Shown here: piece after piece, positions 26,738-34,476 of the stretch
Layout of the letters: the number at the start of each line of letters is the position of its first letter
How positions within the stretch are numbered: the stretch's first letter is position 1
NCBI RefSeq assembly: GCF_022012395.1
Contig: NZ_JAKLTQ010000001.1
Span: forward strand, 558,001 to 622,000
DNA: 64,000 nt
Reading direction: 5' to 3'
DNA from: Arthrobacter hankyongi
GTDB lineage: Bacteria; Actinomycetota; Actinomycetes; Actinomycetales; Micrococcaceae
Notes under the pieces: generated by a model
Databases searched by the model: none
Told to the model about the DNA's origin: nothing
Seen by the model: only the letters and a program-made list of their open reading frames with translations
Program-made: the position numbers and the translations under genes

Positions 26738-26770
26738 CCGTTCGCAAGCTAGCGGCGGGGCCCTCGGCCG

Positions 26771-27343
26771 CTAGACTGGCGCCAGCACCCTGAGGGATTC
26801 GGCGCCGGCGAACCATTGCCCGCCGTGGCCGTCCCCGCACTGCTCCCAAGGGGAGCCACCGACCAGCCCGCCGAGGTGGTGGAACTTGCCGCCGAAGAAC
26901 AGCAGAGGCTCGACCGGGTTGATCTCCAGCGAGACCACCTCGCCGACCACGATCGCGTGGTCGCCTCCGTCGTAGACGTTCCACGGGCGGCACTCGAGCG
27001 TGGCAGCATTGCCGGCCAGTACCGGTACGCCGGTGGTACCTGCGCCCCAGGCCGGACTGCCCGCCATGGGCTTGCCGGCAAAATGCAGGCAGGTGTCCAG
27101 TTGGCTCAGGCTCATGACATTGATGGCGAACGGCCTGCCCTCGACATAGCGGGACAGCTTCGAGCTGCGCATCAGGGTGACCTGCGCAAGCGGCGGGTCC
27201 AACGAGACGGCGGTGAACGCGCTGACGGTGGCGCCGTGCGCCTCGCCGTCGTCGGCCCGGGTGGTCACAACCGTGACGCCGGTGCCAAAGCGGCCGAACG
27301 CGTGGCGCAGGTCCCGCGGATCAATGGCTGGTGCTTCGGACAT
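26771..27343 (-). CDS. Flavin reductase component (HpaC-like)
   Basis: A 190-residue flavin reductase domain protein (PF01613). Family features are FGRFGTGVTVVTT (about residues 16-28), GATVSAFTAVSLDPPL and the FAINVMS segment. It reduces free FAD with NAD(P)H and hands it to the oxygenase encoded next. The ATG has AGGAG upstream. It lies between the AraC regulator and the oxygenase, all on the same strand. Sequence alone cannot choose between NADH and NADPH. Confidence 0.9.
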   Translation of the reverse strand: MSEAPAIDPRDLRHAFGRFGTGVTVVTTRADDGEAHGATVSAFTAVSLDPPLAQVTLMRSSKLSRYVEGRPFAINVMSLSQLDTCLHFAGKPMAGSPAWGAGTTGVPVLAGNAATLECRPWNVYDGGDHAIVVGEVVSLEINPVEPLLFFGGKFHHLGGLVGGSPWEQCGDGHGGQWFAGAESLRVLAPV

Positions 27344-27442
27344 TGTGTGCTCCTGGTCTGAGGTGCGGCGTCTGCCGCTGTCACCCCAGAGTGCCGTGGA
27401 TCACAATCACAGTGGGCGGCTGACAAGCAGCCTGTCCGTTGC

Positions 27443-27472
27443 GTGCCAAAAAGTGTCGGCTGAGTGCAAAAA
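27443..27472 (-). promoter_or_regulatory. Direct repeat, candidate AraC-family site before the reductase gene
   Basis: GTGCCAAAAA (27443-27452) and GTGCAAAAA (27464-27472) are spaced by 21 bp, two helical turns, about 100 bp upstream of the reductase start. On the minus strand they read as TTTTT(G)GCAC half-sites. Tandem half-sites of this spacing are typical for AraC/XylS activators, and the AraC gene ends just upstream. Confidence 0.55.
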
Positions 27473-27478
27473 CCGCCG

Positions 27479-28504
27479 CTAGAGGATCACGCCGAGGAGG
27501 GCGTCCCTGCGCAGCTGCAGCGGCGTCATGCCGAACCTGACCTTGAAGGCCCTGGCGAAATAGCTCTGCGAGGCAAAGCCGCACATCGCCGCGACCCGGC
27601 CCACCGGCGTCGTCCGCTGATGCGGGTCGGTGAGGATGCCGCGTGCCGTTTCCAGCCGGCGGCTCAGCACGAAGGCGCTCGGGGCCTCGCCCGCCTCCGT
27701 GAAGATGCGTGCCAGATGGCGTTCGCTTACGCCCACCGCGGCGGCAACCTCGCCTGCGGTCAGCGCCGGGTCCGAGAGCCGGTCCTCGATATAGCAGCGG
27801 GCGGCGGCCAGGTAGCCGGCACCGGCGCCGCCGCGGTCCCCGGCCACCAGCAGGCTGAGCAGCTCCATCACGGAGCCCTCGGTTCGTTCCGGGTCCCCCG
27901 GCTGCTCCAGCGTGCTGCGCACCAGCCGGGCCAGTGCCATCATCTGGCGGTTGGCCGGAGCCGCCTCGTTGAAGTCGAACACCAGAGGCCGGGTCAACGG
28001 CCTGCCGCCGGCCAACTCCAGGTACTCCCCGCGCGGGATGGTCAGCACCATCTCACGTAAGCCGCGGCTGAACCCGCGCATGAAGGGACGGTCGGCATCG
28101 TAGATCACGGCTTGGCCGGGCTTGAGCGACTCGTGGCCGCCCTGGTGGTAGAAGAACGCCTCGCCCTCGAGCGCGAAGAACACCGCGATCACGTCCATCG
28201 GGTTCTGCCGGATGTACCGTTCGTTGCGCTCCACCACCTGCGCGCTGCCCTTGACCTCAGCGAACTTCAGCGACGGAAAATGCAGGTTGATCTCGGCGGC
28301 CTGCAGCGGCTGCTCGTCCATGGTGCGGATGTCCAGGGAGATCAAGGCCTTGGCATTGTGGTGTGCCCAAAGCTGCATGCGGTTGACCGCCGGAATGCCG
28401 CGGGTCGTGAACTTCAAGGTCTTGGCCTGCCTGTGCGGTGGCTCGATGGAGCGTTCAGGGCGCGGGTCCGCCGGGCGCGCCTCATGGCTCAGGTGCTGGG
28501 TCAT
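27479..28504 (-). CDS. AraC family transcriptional regulator
   Basis: A 341-residue AraC/XylS-type activator. The C-terminal DNA-binding domain (about residues 240-338) has two helix-turn-helix units, with AAAVGVSERHLARIFTEAG and VAAMCGFASQSYFARAFKVRFG. The N-terminal part resembles the AraC-binding-domain-like sensors of NphR/PheR-type regulators (GQAVIYDADRPF). It precedes the monooxygenase genes on the same strand and probably activates them with a phenolic inducer. The ATG start lacks a strong ribosome binding site; a TTG 57 bp upstream is an alternative. Confidence 0.88.
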   Translation of the reverse strand: MTQHLSHEARPADPRPERSIEPPHRQAKTLKFTTRGIPAVNRMQLWAHHNAKALISLDIRTMDEQPLQAAEINLHFPSLKFAEVKGSAQVVERNERYIRQNPMDVIAVFFALEGEAFFYHQGGHESLKPGQAVIYDADRPFMRGFSRGLREMVLTIPRGEYLELAGGRPLTRPLVFDFNEAAPANRQMMALARLVRSTLEQPGDPERTEGSVMELLSLLVAGDRGGAGAGYLAAARCYIEDRLSDPALTAGEVAAAVGVSERHLARIFTEAGEAPSAFVLSRRLETARGILTDPHQRTTPVGRVAAMCGFASQSYFARAFKVRFGMTPLQLRRDALLGVIL

Positions 28505-28678
28505 GGTCCAGCCAGTGTAGTTTGCGTCACACGGATCCGGGTAGGTTCCTGCGGCTGACAAAAAGTTTTCCGGCGGGCGTAACCTGCGGGCCGGCTCCTT
28601 CGATTAGTTGCGTGTACGGGCCCCGCACAGCCATCATCCGGCCGGCGGCTGCCGTCGCTACTACGCATGAGGGAAGTA

Positions 28679-29245
28679 ATGATTAACCGTTTCCGCACAC
28701 TGAGCCTGCCCGTCAAGGGCGCCGCACTCGCCGCACTCATCGCCGTCGGAGGTGCCGGTGCCGCCGTCGCCGCGCCGGGCCTGACTTCCACTGCCGATAC
28801 CGAAAGCTCCGTCACCACCCCGGCCACCCCGGCCGTGCCCGCCGTTCCGGCAGCCGACGGCGAAAGCGCCGTCCCGGCCACTCCCGCGGTTCCCGCCGTT
28901 CCGGCCGCCGATGACGCCGTGGACCGCAAGGCCGACGTCGACGCCGAGGCGAAGGCCGGGGTCGAGGCGGACACGAAGGCCGCCGGCGCCGCTGCCGACG
29001 CATCTGTCAACGGCGGCGAGGCCGGTGTGAAGGCGAAGGTCGACACCGGCGCCGTCGTGACCCCCGCCGTGCCCGCCGTCCCGGCGACGGACGGCAAGTC
29101 CGCCGTACCCGCCGTGCCGGCCCTGCCGAAGGTGCCGGCCACCAGCGCCGAGGCGCAGGCGCATCTGGATGCAGCTGCCGAGGCGGCCAAGGCGCGCGTC
29201 GATGCCCGCCTGGACGTGTCTGCCGAGGACGCAGCCGGAAAGTAG
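28679..29245 (+). CDS. Secreted Ala/Pro-repeat protein
   Basis: A 188-residue exported protein. The signal peptide (about residues 1-32) ends AVAAPG. The mature part has proline-alanine repeats of the form TPAVPAVPA at about 48-56, 67-75 and later, alternating with charged Ala/Lys/Asp helices. No anchor or sortase motif is seen. The ATG at 28679 has GAGGGA upstream. It lies directly before an ECF sigma/anti-sigma-like pair, so it may be an envelope target of that system. The specific function is unknown. Confidence 0.75.
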   Translation: MINRFRTLSLPVKGAALAALIAVGGAGAAVAAPGLTSTADTESSVTTPATPAVPAVPAADGESAVPATPAVPAVPAADDAVDRKADVDAEAKAGVEADTKAAGAAADASVNGGEAGVKAKVDTGAVVTPAVPAVPATDGKSAVPAVPALPKVPATSAEAQAHLDAAAEAAKARVDARLDVSAEDAAGK

Positions 29246-29316
29246 ACTCTTGAGGCGAGGGTGCGGCGGCCGCGACGGCGGCGGCCGCACCCGGCCGCAA
29301 CCTGAAGGAAACCATC

Positions 29317-29868
29317 TTGGCCCATGCCCTCCCGGATGACGTGCTGTCCGCTGCGCAAAGCGGGGACCCCGCAGCCTTCAGCAGCATCTACACCACCCTG
29401 GCCCCCGGCGTCACCGGCTATTTAAGGGCACGAGGCATGGAGGACACCGAAGCTTCGGTCCAGGAGGTCTTCCTCACCGTCTTCTCCCGCATCGGCACCG
29501 TACGCGGCGGCTGGCAGGGACTGCGGACCTTTACCTTCTCGGTGGCCCACGCCCGCTATGTCGACGAAGTCCGCCGGCGTGCCCGCCACCCCGGCTTCGC
29601 GGACTACGATCCCGGAGCCGACCCCCGGACCACCGGCTCTGCCGAGGAGGCGGTGCTGGATTCATTAGCCGCAAGCGACGTGGGAAAGCAGTTGAAGGCG
29701 CTGAACCCGGATCAGCGCGAGGTCCTGCTGCTGCGGATCGTGGCCGATCTGTCGCTGGAGCAGGTCGCGGAGATCATGGGCAAATCGACCGGGTCCATCA
29801 AACAGCTTCAGCGGCGTGGCCTGCTGAAACTCAAGTCGCTGATCGAAAGGAAGGAGGCACTGGTGTGA
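29317..29868 (+). CDS. ECF-type RNA polymerase sigma factor
   Basis: A 183-residue sigma-70-family factor with region 2 (about residues 20-85) and region 4 (about 125-175: LNPDQREVLLLRIVADLSLEQVAEIMGKSTGSIKQ). Regions 1.1 and 3 are missing, as in ECF factors. A TTG start is used, with AAGGAA upstream. It overlaps the next gene by 4 bp (GTGA), the usual layout of a sigma/anti-sigma pair. It may regulate the secreted protein gene upstream. Confidence 0.92.
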   Translation: MAHALPDDVLSAAQSGDPAAFSSIYTTLAPGVTGYLRARGMEDTEASVQEVFLTVFSRIGTVRGGWQGLRTFTFSVAHARYVDEVRRRARHPGFADYDPGADPRTTGSAEEAVLDSLAASDVGKQLKALNPDQREVLLLRIVADLSLEQVAEIMGKSTGSIKQLQRRGLLKLKSLIERKEALV

Positions 29869-30605
29869 CTGCGGTTCCCCCGAACGACGAACAGTTCATC
29901 CGGCAGCTGCTGGACGAATCCGGTGTCGGCACCTCGCTGCCCCTTCAGGCTTCACTGCTGGAAATGCGCGCGGCCGGCTCGGCCCCGGTTCCGGCACCGT
30001 CCGCCGAACTTGCCGCGTTCATGATCCCGGCAACCACGGCCCCGGCCGTCGTGCCGCTGCGCGGCCGGCGACGGACCACCAAGGGGCTGGTGATCGGCCT
30101 GGCCGTCGCCGCCGCGACGGGCCTGGGCGTCTCCGGCGTTGCCGCCGCCAATCCCCAGTTCCACGCGGCGGCGGACCAGGCGGTCCGGCACGTCGTCGGA
30201 ATCTTCGCCCCGGCGGCCGGCCCCCAGACACCCGTGCAGCCGGTACCGGACGCCACCACGCCCGGCCACGGCGACCAGGCCCAGCCGACCCCCACCAAAG
30301 CCGGCACACAGACCCCGGCCCCGGACCGGCAGTCCGCAAGCCCTGCAGGCACCGCGACGGCTCCGGCAGCTGGCACCGGGAAACCCTCCACCCCGCCCGG
30401 AGAGGCAGCCAAGGAGTCCGCGAAGGAGCGGAACGAGCTGCCGCTGGTCCCTGACCTGCCGGCGCCCTCCGGCGTTCCCGGAGTGGGCAGTGAAAAGTCC
30501 GGCCACCCCGGACCGAAGGTGCCGGTCCTCCCCCGGCCGACAGGGCCGGCCGACCTGCCGGAGGTGCCCGTGCTGCCGGTGTTGCCGGCGGGCCCGGAGC
30601 ACTAG
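29865..30605 (+). CDS. Anti-sigma-like membrane protein with Pro-rich tail
   Basis: A 246-residue protein with a short cytosolic N-terminal domain, one membrane helix (about residues 73-95, GLVIGLAVAAATGLGVSGVA) and an extracytoplasmic Pro/Ala/Gly-rich tail ending in PVLPVLPAGPEH. Translational coupling to the ECF factor and the topology suggest an anti-sigma factor. However, no zinc-binding HxxxCxxC motif is present, so this is inference. The tail resembles the repeats of the secreted protein two genes upstream. Confidence 0.75.
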   Translation: MTAVPPNDEQFIRQLLDESGVGTSLPLQASLLEMRAAGSAPVPAPSAELAAFMIPATTAPAVVPLRGRRRTTKGLVIGLAVAAATGLGVSGVAAANPQFHAAADQAVRHVVGIFAPAAGPQTPVQPVPDATTPGHGDQAQPTPTKAGTQTPAPDRQSASPAGTATAPAAGTGKPSTPPGEAAKESAKERNELPLVPDLPAPSGVPGVGSEKSGHPGPKVPVLPRPTGPADLPEVPVLPVLPAGPEH

Positions 30606-30919
30606 GGTTCGTTACTAAAGCCACCGGGCCTGCAGGCGCCGCAATGCTGCTTCAACAGACTTAGCGGATGGGACGCAGCCGCAGCGTTGAGTAGTGGCTA
30701 CGAGAACGGTCCGGATCAAAGACGAAACGAAAACTATTTATCGAGCTTCGCCACTATGCCAGCGTTTGAGTGTGTCGATCATTTCCGGCCCCGTTCAGAT
30801 GCCCGGGGTGGCTGGGATACGCTCGCTTCGGACCGGATCAAGAATTGATTCCAACGGTAAGGGGCGGGGAATTCCTTGGATCTACTGGGCGGCATGAGCC
30901 GCGACGAACTTCGCATCTT

Positions 30920-31477
30920 GTGTTGGATTGCGGCCGCGGCCTTCGCGCTTGGGCCGGCGTCTGGCGTCCGCGCGGGCTTCATTGGACTGCGCTTGGTTCG
31001 GTCCTGCTCTTCGCGGCCCTGAACGCGGGTGCCGGGATCTACGTCCTGAATCATTTCGGTGATTCGCGCTGGTCCGCGGGTGGAGAACCGCCGCTGAGCG
31101 CTCCGTCGTTTTCCGGGACGCCTGTCGTGGGGCGGTTCCTGGGTCCTCTGGACTCCGCGCTGAACTCAGTGGTCGGTGGGGTGAACGATTTCCTGGCATT
31201 CAAGCAGGCACTTCCCGTGGCGCTGGACTTCCTGGCCGCGTCCGGCTGGGCCCTGCTGGTGTCGTTCCCGCTGGCCATTCTCGCCGCCGGCATCCGTTAC
31301 ACCGTGGCCAGGCGCCGAACGGCGGACTTCGAAAAATACCGTGCCACCGTTGACCTGCTCAAGGATGAGCTTGAGCAAGTCAAACGGCAGATCTCGTCAG
31401 GGAACTGCGTCAACACGGCGCTTCCTGCAGAGGACGAGCTTTCGGATGTGCGGCCCATGCTGACGCGCAGAGTGTGA
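30920..31477 (+). CDS. Hypothetical two-helix membrane protein, start uncertain
   Basis: Hydrophobic segments lie around HWTALGSVLLFAALNAGAG and LDFLAASGWALLVSFPLAIL, followed by a charged coiled-coil-like region (RRRTADFEKYRATVDLLKDE). No family is recognised. The start is unclear: a GTG at 30920 fits this frame without a ribosome binding site, while an ATG at 30895 in another frame opens a plausible helix (MSRDELRILCWIAAAAFALG) that stops after 43 codons. A frameshift joining the two is possible. The 289-bp gap upstream (30606-30894) is comparatively AT-rich and shows no other gene. Confidence 0.5.
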   Translation: MLDCGRGLRAWAGVWRPRGLHWTALGSVLLFAALNAGAGIYVLNHFGDSRWSAGGEPPLSAPSFSGTPVVGRFLGPLDSALNSVVGGVNDFLAFKQALPVALDFLAASGWALLVSFPLAILAAGIRYTVARRRTADFEKYRATVDLLKDELEQVKRQISSGNCVNTALPAEDELSDVRPMLTRRV

Positions 31478-31487
31478 TTCAGGCGGG

Positions 31488-31733
31488 CTGCCTCCGACGC
31501 ACTGGCACGCCAACACCGTGACCGTGCTCGGGAAGCGCATGGAGGTCGTAAACCTGCTGCCGGCCAGCATGGTGGTGGCCGACATGATTCCCGACGACGT
31601 GGGCACCTGGCTGTTCCGCTGCCACGTCAACGACCACATCAGCGCCGGCATGCAGGTCCGGTACCGCGTCACTGACGCCTCGAGCCCCGGCAGCGGCAGC
31701 GGTAACAGCGGCCATGCCAGCCACTCGCCGTAG
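31488..31733 (+). pseudogene. 3' remnant of a multicopper oxidase gene
   Basis: The frame encodes THWHANTVTVLGKRMEVV, then MIPDDVGTWLFRCHVNDHISAGMQVRY, and ends in a Ser/Gly tail. This is the C-terminal copper-binding end of a hephaestin-like multicopper oxidase. Only about 80 of the several hundred residues expected remain; no start or earlier domains exist upstream, where an unrelated membrane gene ends 10 bp away. The normal HCH of the type 1/type 3 site reads RCH. It is therefore a truncated and mutated relic. Confidence 0.8.
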
Positions 31734-31800
31734 CAACTGCACGACACTACTGCGCCGCCGTCGCACTCCCCCTTGATCTGCCCGGCAGACAGGCGTAGCG

Positions 31801-31840
31801 TTGTATTCAATCGAAAGGTTGATAAAGAAAGAAGTTGAAT
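31801..31840 (+). promoter_or_regulatory. ArsR-gene promoter with dyad
   Basis: TTGTAT (31801-31806) and TAAAGA (31823-31828) are separated by 16 bp, 17 bp before the ArsR start. ATTCAA (31805-31810) pairs with TTGAAT (31835-31840), and TCAA-N8-TTGA overlaps the spacer. These AT-rich dyads suit an autoregulated ArsR operator. Confidence 0.55.
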
Positions 31841-31844
31841 AGGG

Positions 31845-32207
31845 ATGGACTCCGGCGACGACGAACTGCTCGACAAGGCCTTCCTGGCCTTGGCCGATCC
31901 GGTCCGCCGCCGCATCATCGCCCGGCTCAGCCGCGGTCCGGCCACGGTCAATGAGCTGGCGGAACCCTTCGCGATCACCACCCAGGCGGTCTCGAAGCAC
32001 ATCCAGGTCCTCGAGCAGGCACAACTGGTCACGCGCACCCGCGAGGCCCAGCGCCGGCCCGTCCACCTCAATCCCGCACGGCTGGAAGCGCTCACCGCGT
32101 GGATCGACCAGTACCGGCTGGTCCGCGAACGGCAGTTCCGCGCCCTCGACGCCGTGCTCGGCAGCCAATCCGCCGCAGGCGGCACCGACCCGAAGGACAC
32201 GCCATGA
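31845..32207 (+). CDS. ArsR family transcriptional regulator
   Basis: A 120-residue winged-helix repressor. The DNA-binding core is ADPVRRRIIARLSRGPATVNELAEPFAITTQAVSKHIQVLE (about residues 17-57). It lacks the CxC metal site of arsenic sensors. Its stop overlaps the first SRPBCC gene by 4 bp. ArsR/AHSA1-type pairs are a common actinobacterial arrangement in which the regulator controls the adjacent START-like proteins. The signal is unknown. Confidence 0.92.
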   Translation: MDSGDDELLDKAFLALADPVRRRIIARLSRGPATVNELAEPFAITTQAVSKHIQVLEQAQLVTRTREAQRRPVHLNPARLEALTAWIDQYRLVRERQFRALDAVLGSQSAAGGTDPKDTP

Positions 32208-32692
32208 GCAACGCCCTGCAACTGACCGTCCCCGACGGCGTCCCGTTCATTGATTACGAGCGGGACTTCGACTATCCCGTCGGCGACATCTTCCGCGCCC
32301 ACGCCGACCCTGCGCTGGTTGCCCAGTGGCTGGGCCCCCGGGGCATGACCGTGGACATCGACACCTACGATTTCCGTACCGGCGGCAGCTATCTCTACCA
32401 CCACACCGGCCCGGACGGCATCTCCTACGGGTTCAGCGGCGTCTTCCACACCGTCCGCGAGAACGACTTCGCCGTCCAGACCTTCGAGTTCAGCGGCTAC
32501 CCGGATGTGGTCAGCATCGAGTTCCTCACCTTCGAGGATCTGGGCAACGGGCGCAGCAGGCTGCGCGGCCACTGCGTGTATCCGAGCCAGGAAGCGCGCG
32601 ACGGGATGGCAGCCTCCGGCATGGAATCGGGCCTGTCCGAGTGTTATGAACGGCTCGAGGAAGTCCTGGCCCGGCTCACCCAGGCACGCTAA
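32204..32692 (+). CDS. SRPBCC (AHSA1-like) domain protein, copy 1
   Basis: A 162-residue START/Bet v 1-like protein of the AHSA1 group. It shows the family order: DFDYPVGDIFRAHADPALVAQWLGPRG (about residues 20-46), TGGSYLYHH, GVFHTVRENDF and a C-terminal GMESGLSECYERLEEVL helix. The fold forms a hydrophobic pocket for small ligands; no enzyme activity is known for this subgroup. It is translationally coupled to ArsR and followed by a paralogue. Confidence 0.88.
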   Translation: MSNALQLTVPDGVPFIDYERDFDYPVGDIFRAHADPALVAQWLGPRGMTVDIDTYDFRTGGSYLYHHTGPDGISYGFSGVFHTVRENDFAVQTFEFSGYPDVVSIEFLTFEDLGNGRSRLRGHCVYPSQEARDGMAASGMESGLSECYERLEEVLARLTQAR

Positions 32693-32702
32693 GGAGGCCG
32701 CC

Positions 32703-33182
32703 GTGAACAATGCACTGCAGCTGACCAGTCCGCAGGCCGCCCCGTATAGCGACTACAAGCGCGAATTCGACTTCCCCGCCGCGGCGGTTTTCCGCGCCCA
32801 CGCTGACCCTGCCCTGTACGGGCAGTGGATCGGGCCGCGAGGGCTGACCACCCGCGTCGAGCAGTTGGACTGCCGCAGCGGCGGATCCTTCCGCTTCGTC
32901 CAGCACGGGGACGACGGCGTCGAGCACGCCTTCCACGGTGTCTTCCACACGGTCCGCGACAACGAGTTCATCCTGATGACATTCGAGTACGAAGGCTTTC
33001 CGGACGTGGTCACCTTGGAGTACACGCGGTTCGAGGACCTGGCCGGCGGCCGCTGCCGGCTCGCCGGACACTCCGTCTTCCCCACCCTCGAGGACCGCGA
33101 ACGCTACCTCGCCGGCGGCATGGAGTCCGGCATGGCCGAAGGCTACGACCGGCTGGAGGAACTGCTCGGCAGGGCCGGCTGA
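32703..33182 (+). CDS. SRPBCC (AHSA1-like) domain protein, copy 2
   Basis: A 159-residue paralogue of the preceding protein with the same landmarks: NNALQLTSPQAAPYSDYKRE, FRAHADPALYGQWIGPRGL, GVFHTVRDNEF and GMESGMAEGYDRLEELL. A GTG start has AAGGAGG upstream, 10 bp after copy 1. The tandem copies clearly arose by duplication and now differ at many surface positions. Both are probably controlled by the ArsR protein. Ligand unknown. Confidence 0.88.
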   Translation: MNNALQLTSPQAAPYSDYKREFDFPAAAVFRAHADPALYGQWIGPRGLTTRVEQLDCRSGGSFRFVQHGDDGVEHAFHGVFHTVRDNEFILMTFEYEGFPDVVTLEYTRFEDLAGGRCRLAGHSVFPTLEDRERYLAGGMESGMAEGYDRLEELLGRAG

Positions 33183-33190
33183 GCCAGGCG

Positions 33191-33225
33191 GGGATCCGCG
33201 GCCGGCGGCTGCCTCCCCGGATCCC
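33191..33225. terminator. Hairpin between convergent genes
   Basis: GGGATCCG (33191-33198) and CGGATCCC (33218-33225) form a perfect 8-bp stem with a GC-rich 19-nt loop, in the 52-bp gap between the convergent SRPBCC gene and the small coiled-coil gene. Confidence 0.5.
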
Positions 33226-33234
33226 GAGCCGGCC

Positions 33235-33444
33235 TTAGGCCGGCTCCTCGCTCAACGGCGCGTCGTCCTGCCCGACATCCAGCGGGGCCAGATTTGCCGC
33301 GCCGCTGACGGCCTCCGGAGCCACGCCAGCCTGCACCGCTTCATCAATCGCAGCATCCAGCCGCGCCTTGGCCTGGTCCATTTCGACCTGCAGTGTCTCG
33401 ACTGCCGCCGAGGCCGCCCACACCTGCTTCAAGCGGTCTTCCAT
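33235..33444 (-). CDS. Small hypothetical protein with coiled coil
   Basis: A 69-residue acidic protein. Residues 10-40 (AAVETLQVEMDQAKARLDAAIDEAV) have heptad-like spacing, followed by an Ala/Pro-rich end. AGGAAG lies upstream of the ATG. It is divergent from a TetR gene, and the gap between them holds one copy of the shared operator-like palindrome. No family recognised. Confidence 0.6.
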   Translation of the reverse strand: MEDRLKQVWAASAAVETLQVEMDQAKARLDAAIDEAVQAGVAPEAVSGAANLAPLDVGQDDAPLSEEPA

Positions 33445-33497
33445 CTTGCACTTCCTATCTGCTGCGTGCGACGGCCGAGAGCCTGCCGGGCACTGTA

Positions 33498-33510
33498 TTT
33501 ACATTGTAAG
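33498..33510. promoter_or_regulatory. Operator-like palindrome before TetR paralogue 1
   Basis: TTTACATTGTAAG contains TTAC-ATT-GTAA. It matches the CTTACATCGTAAG palindromes found downstream of both TetR paralogues. It lies about 95 bp upstream of this TetR gene and 54 bp upstream of the divergent small gene. Confidence 0.55.
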
Positions 33511-33604
33511 CCTCCAACCTTGGCGTCCTCCGTAAAGAGGCTGGCGTTTCCACTTTTCCGGACCGGGCGTAGGCTGGACGGCAAGCCTGAGGGAGGCACG
33601 GAAC

Positions 33605-34318
33605 ATGCTCGAATCCAATCCAAGCCCCGGGCCGGAGCCGGACCGCGCGGGTCCCGAAAAACCCCGGCTGGAGCGGCAGCGGATCCTCCAGGCCGGCGTG
33701 GACTTCATCGAGCAGCACGGCGCCCGGCAACTGACCATGCGGCGGCTGGGCTCCGCACTCGGCGTCGAAGCGATGTCGCTGTACCGCTACGTCCCCTCGC
33801 GCGAAAGCCTGCTCGACGGCATTGTCGAGACGGTCATCGACGAGCTCTACGGTGATCCCGAAGTCTACGTGGAACCGCGCCACGGCTGGCAGGACTACCT
33901 GCTGCGCCTGGCCCACGGCCTGCGCCGCCTGGCATTGAAGCACCCCCAGGTCTTCCCGTTAGTGGCCACCCGGCCCACCGAGGCACCGTGGGTGCGGCCG
34001 CCGCTGCGCAGCCTGCGCTGGGTTGAATCTTTCCTGGCGGCCCTGACCTCGTCAGGCTTCTCCGACCGCGCGGCAGTGGCCACCTACCGGGCTTTCAGCA
34101 GCTTCCTGCTCGGCCACCTGCTGTTGGAAGTCGCAGCCCTGGGTGCCGACGTCGGCCCGGTCGAGGAGGCCGACCCCCACCCTCCGGCAAGCGCGGACTT
34201 GGACGGCTATCCCCTGCTGCAGCAACTGCAGGACCTGCTCTCCGAGGACCGCTCGGCACAGGAGTTCGAGGAATCCCTGGAAAACCTGATGGACCGGCTG
34301 GAAGCCCTCGCACCCTGA
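33605..34318 (+). CDS. TetR family regulator (TetR_C_1 type), paralogue 1
   Basis: A 237-residue TetR-type repressor with helix-turn-helix RRLGSALGVEAMSLYRYVPSRESLLDGI (about residues 43-72) and a long ligand domain. The hydrophobic middle includes LVATRPTEAPWVRPPLRSLRW and ends with an acidic tail LLSEDRSAQEFEESLENL. GGAGG lies upstream of the ATG. A close paralogue lies near 51.7 kb with the same tail. The family of Tet-like C-terminal domains responds to small molecules; the ligand is unknown. Confidence 0.92.
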   Translation: MLESNPSPGPEPDRAGPEKPRLERQRILQAGVDFIEQHGARQLTMRRLGSALGVEAMSLYRYVPSRESLLDGIVETVIDELYGDPEVYVEPRHGWQDYLLRLAHGLRRLALKHPQVFPLVATRPTEAPWVRPPLRSLRWVESFLAALTSSGFSDRAAVATYRAFSSFLLGHLLLEVAALGADVGPVEEADPHPPASADLDGYPLLQQLQDLLSEDRSAQEFEESLENLMDRLEALAP

Positions 34319-34382
34319 GCCCGGCGACGCAATCCCCGGCGCGCAACACGCCCGGTGGGGATTTAAGCTTGGCACACAGATA

Positions 34383-34412
34383 CTAAGCATGCTTTTCTTA
34401 CATCGTAAGCAA
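34383..34412. promoter_or_regulatory. Shared 30-bp operator-like element, copy 1
   Basis: AAGCATGCTT (34385-34394) and CTTACATCGTAAG (34397-34409) are two adjacent perfect palindromes. The 30-bp block matches 52478-52507 at 28 of 30 positions. It lies 64 bp upstream of the GNAT-like gene and after TetR paralogue 1. Confidence 0.7.
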
Positions 34413-34476
34413 TCTGATCATGTCGGAGCCCGGCCCCACCCTCCAAAGGGCCGGGGCACAAGATGAGGAGAGATGC

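Noticed and set aside
28820-29150. Tandem repeats as CRISPR or minisatellite
   Set aside because: They are in frame inside a secreted protein and encode Pro/Ala repeats of unequal length; there are no spacers.
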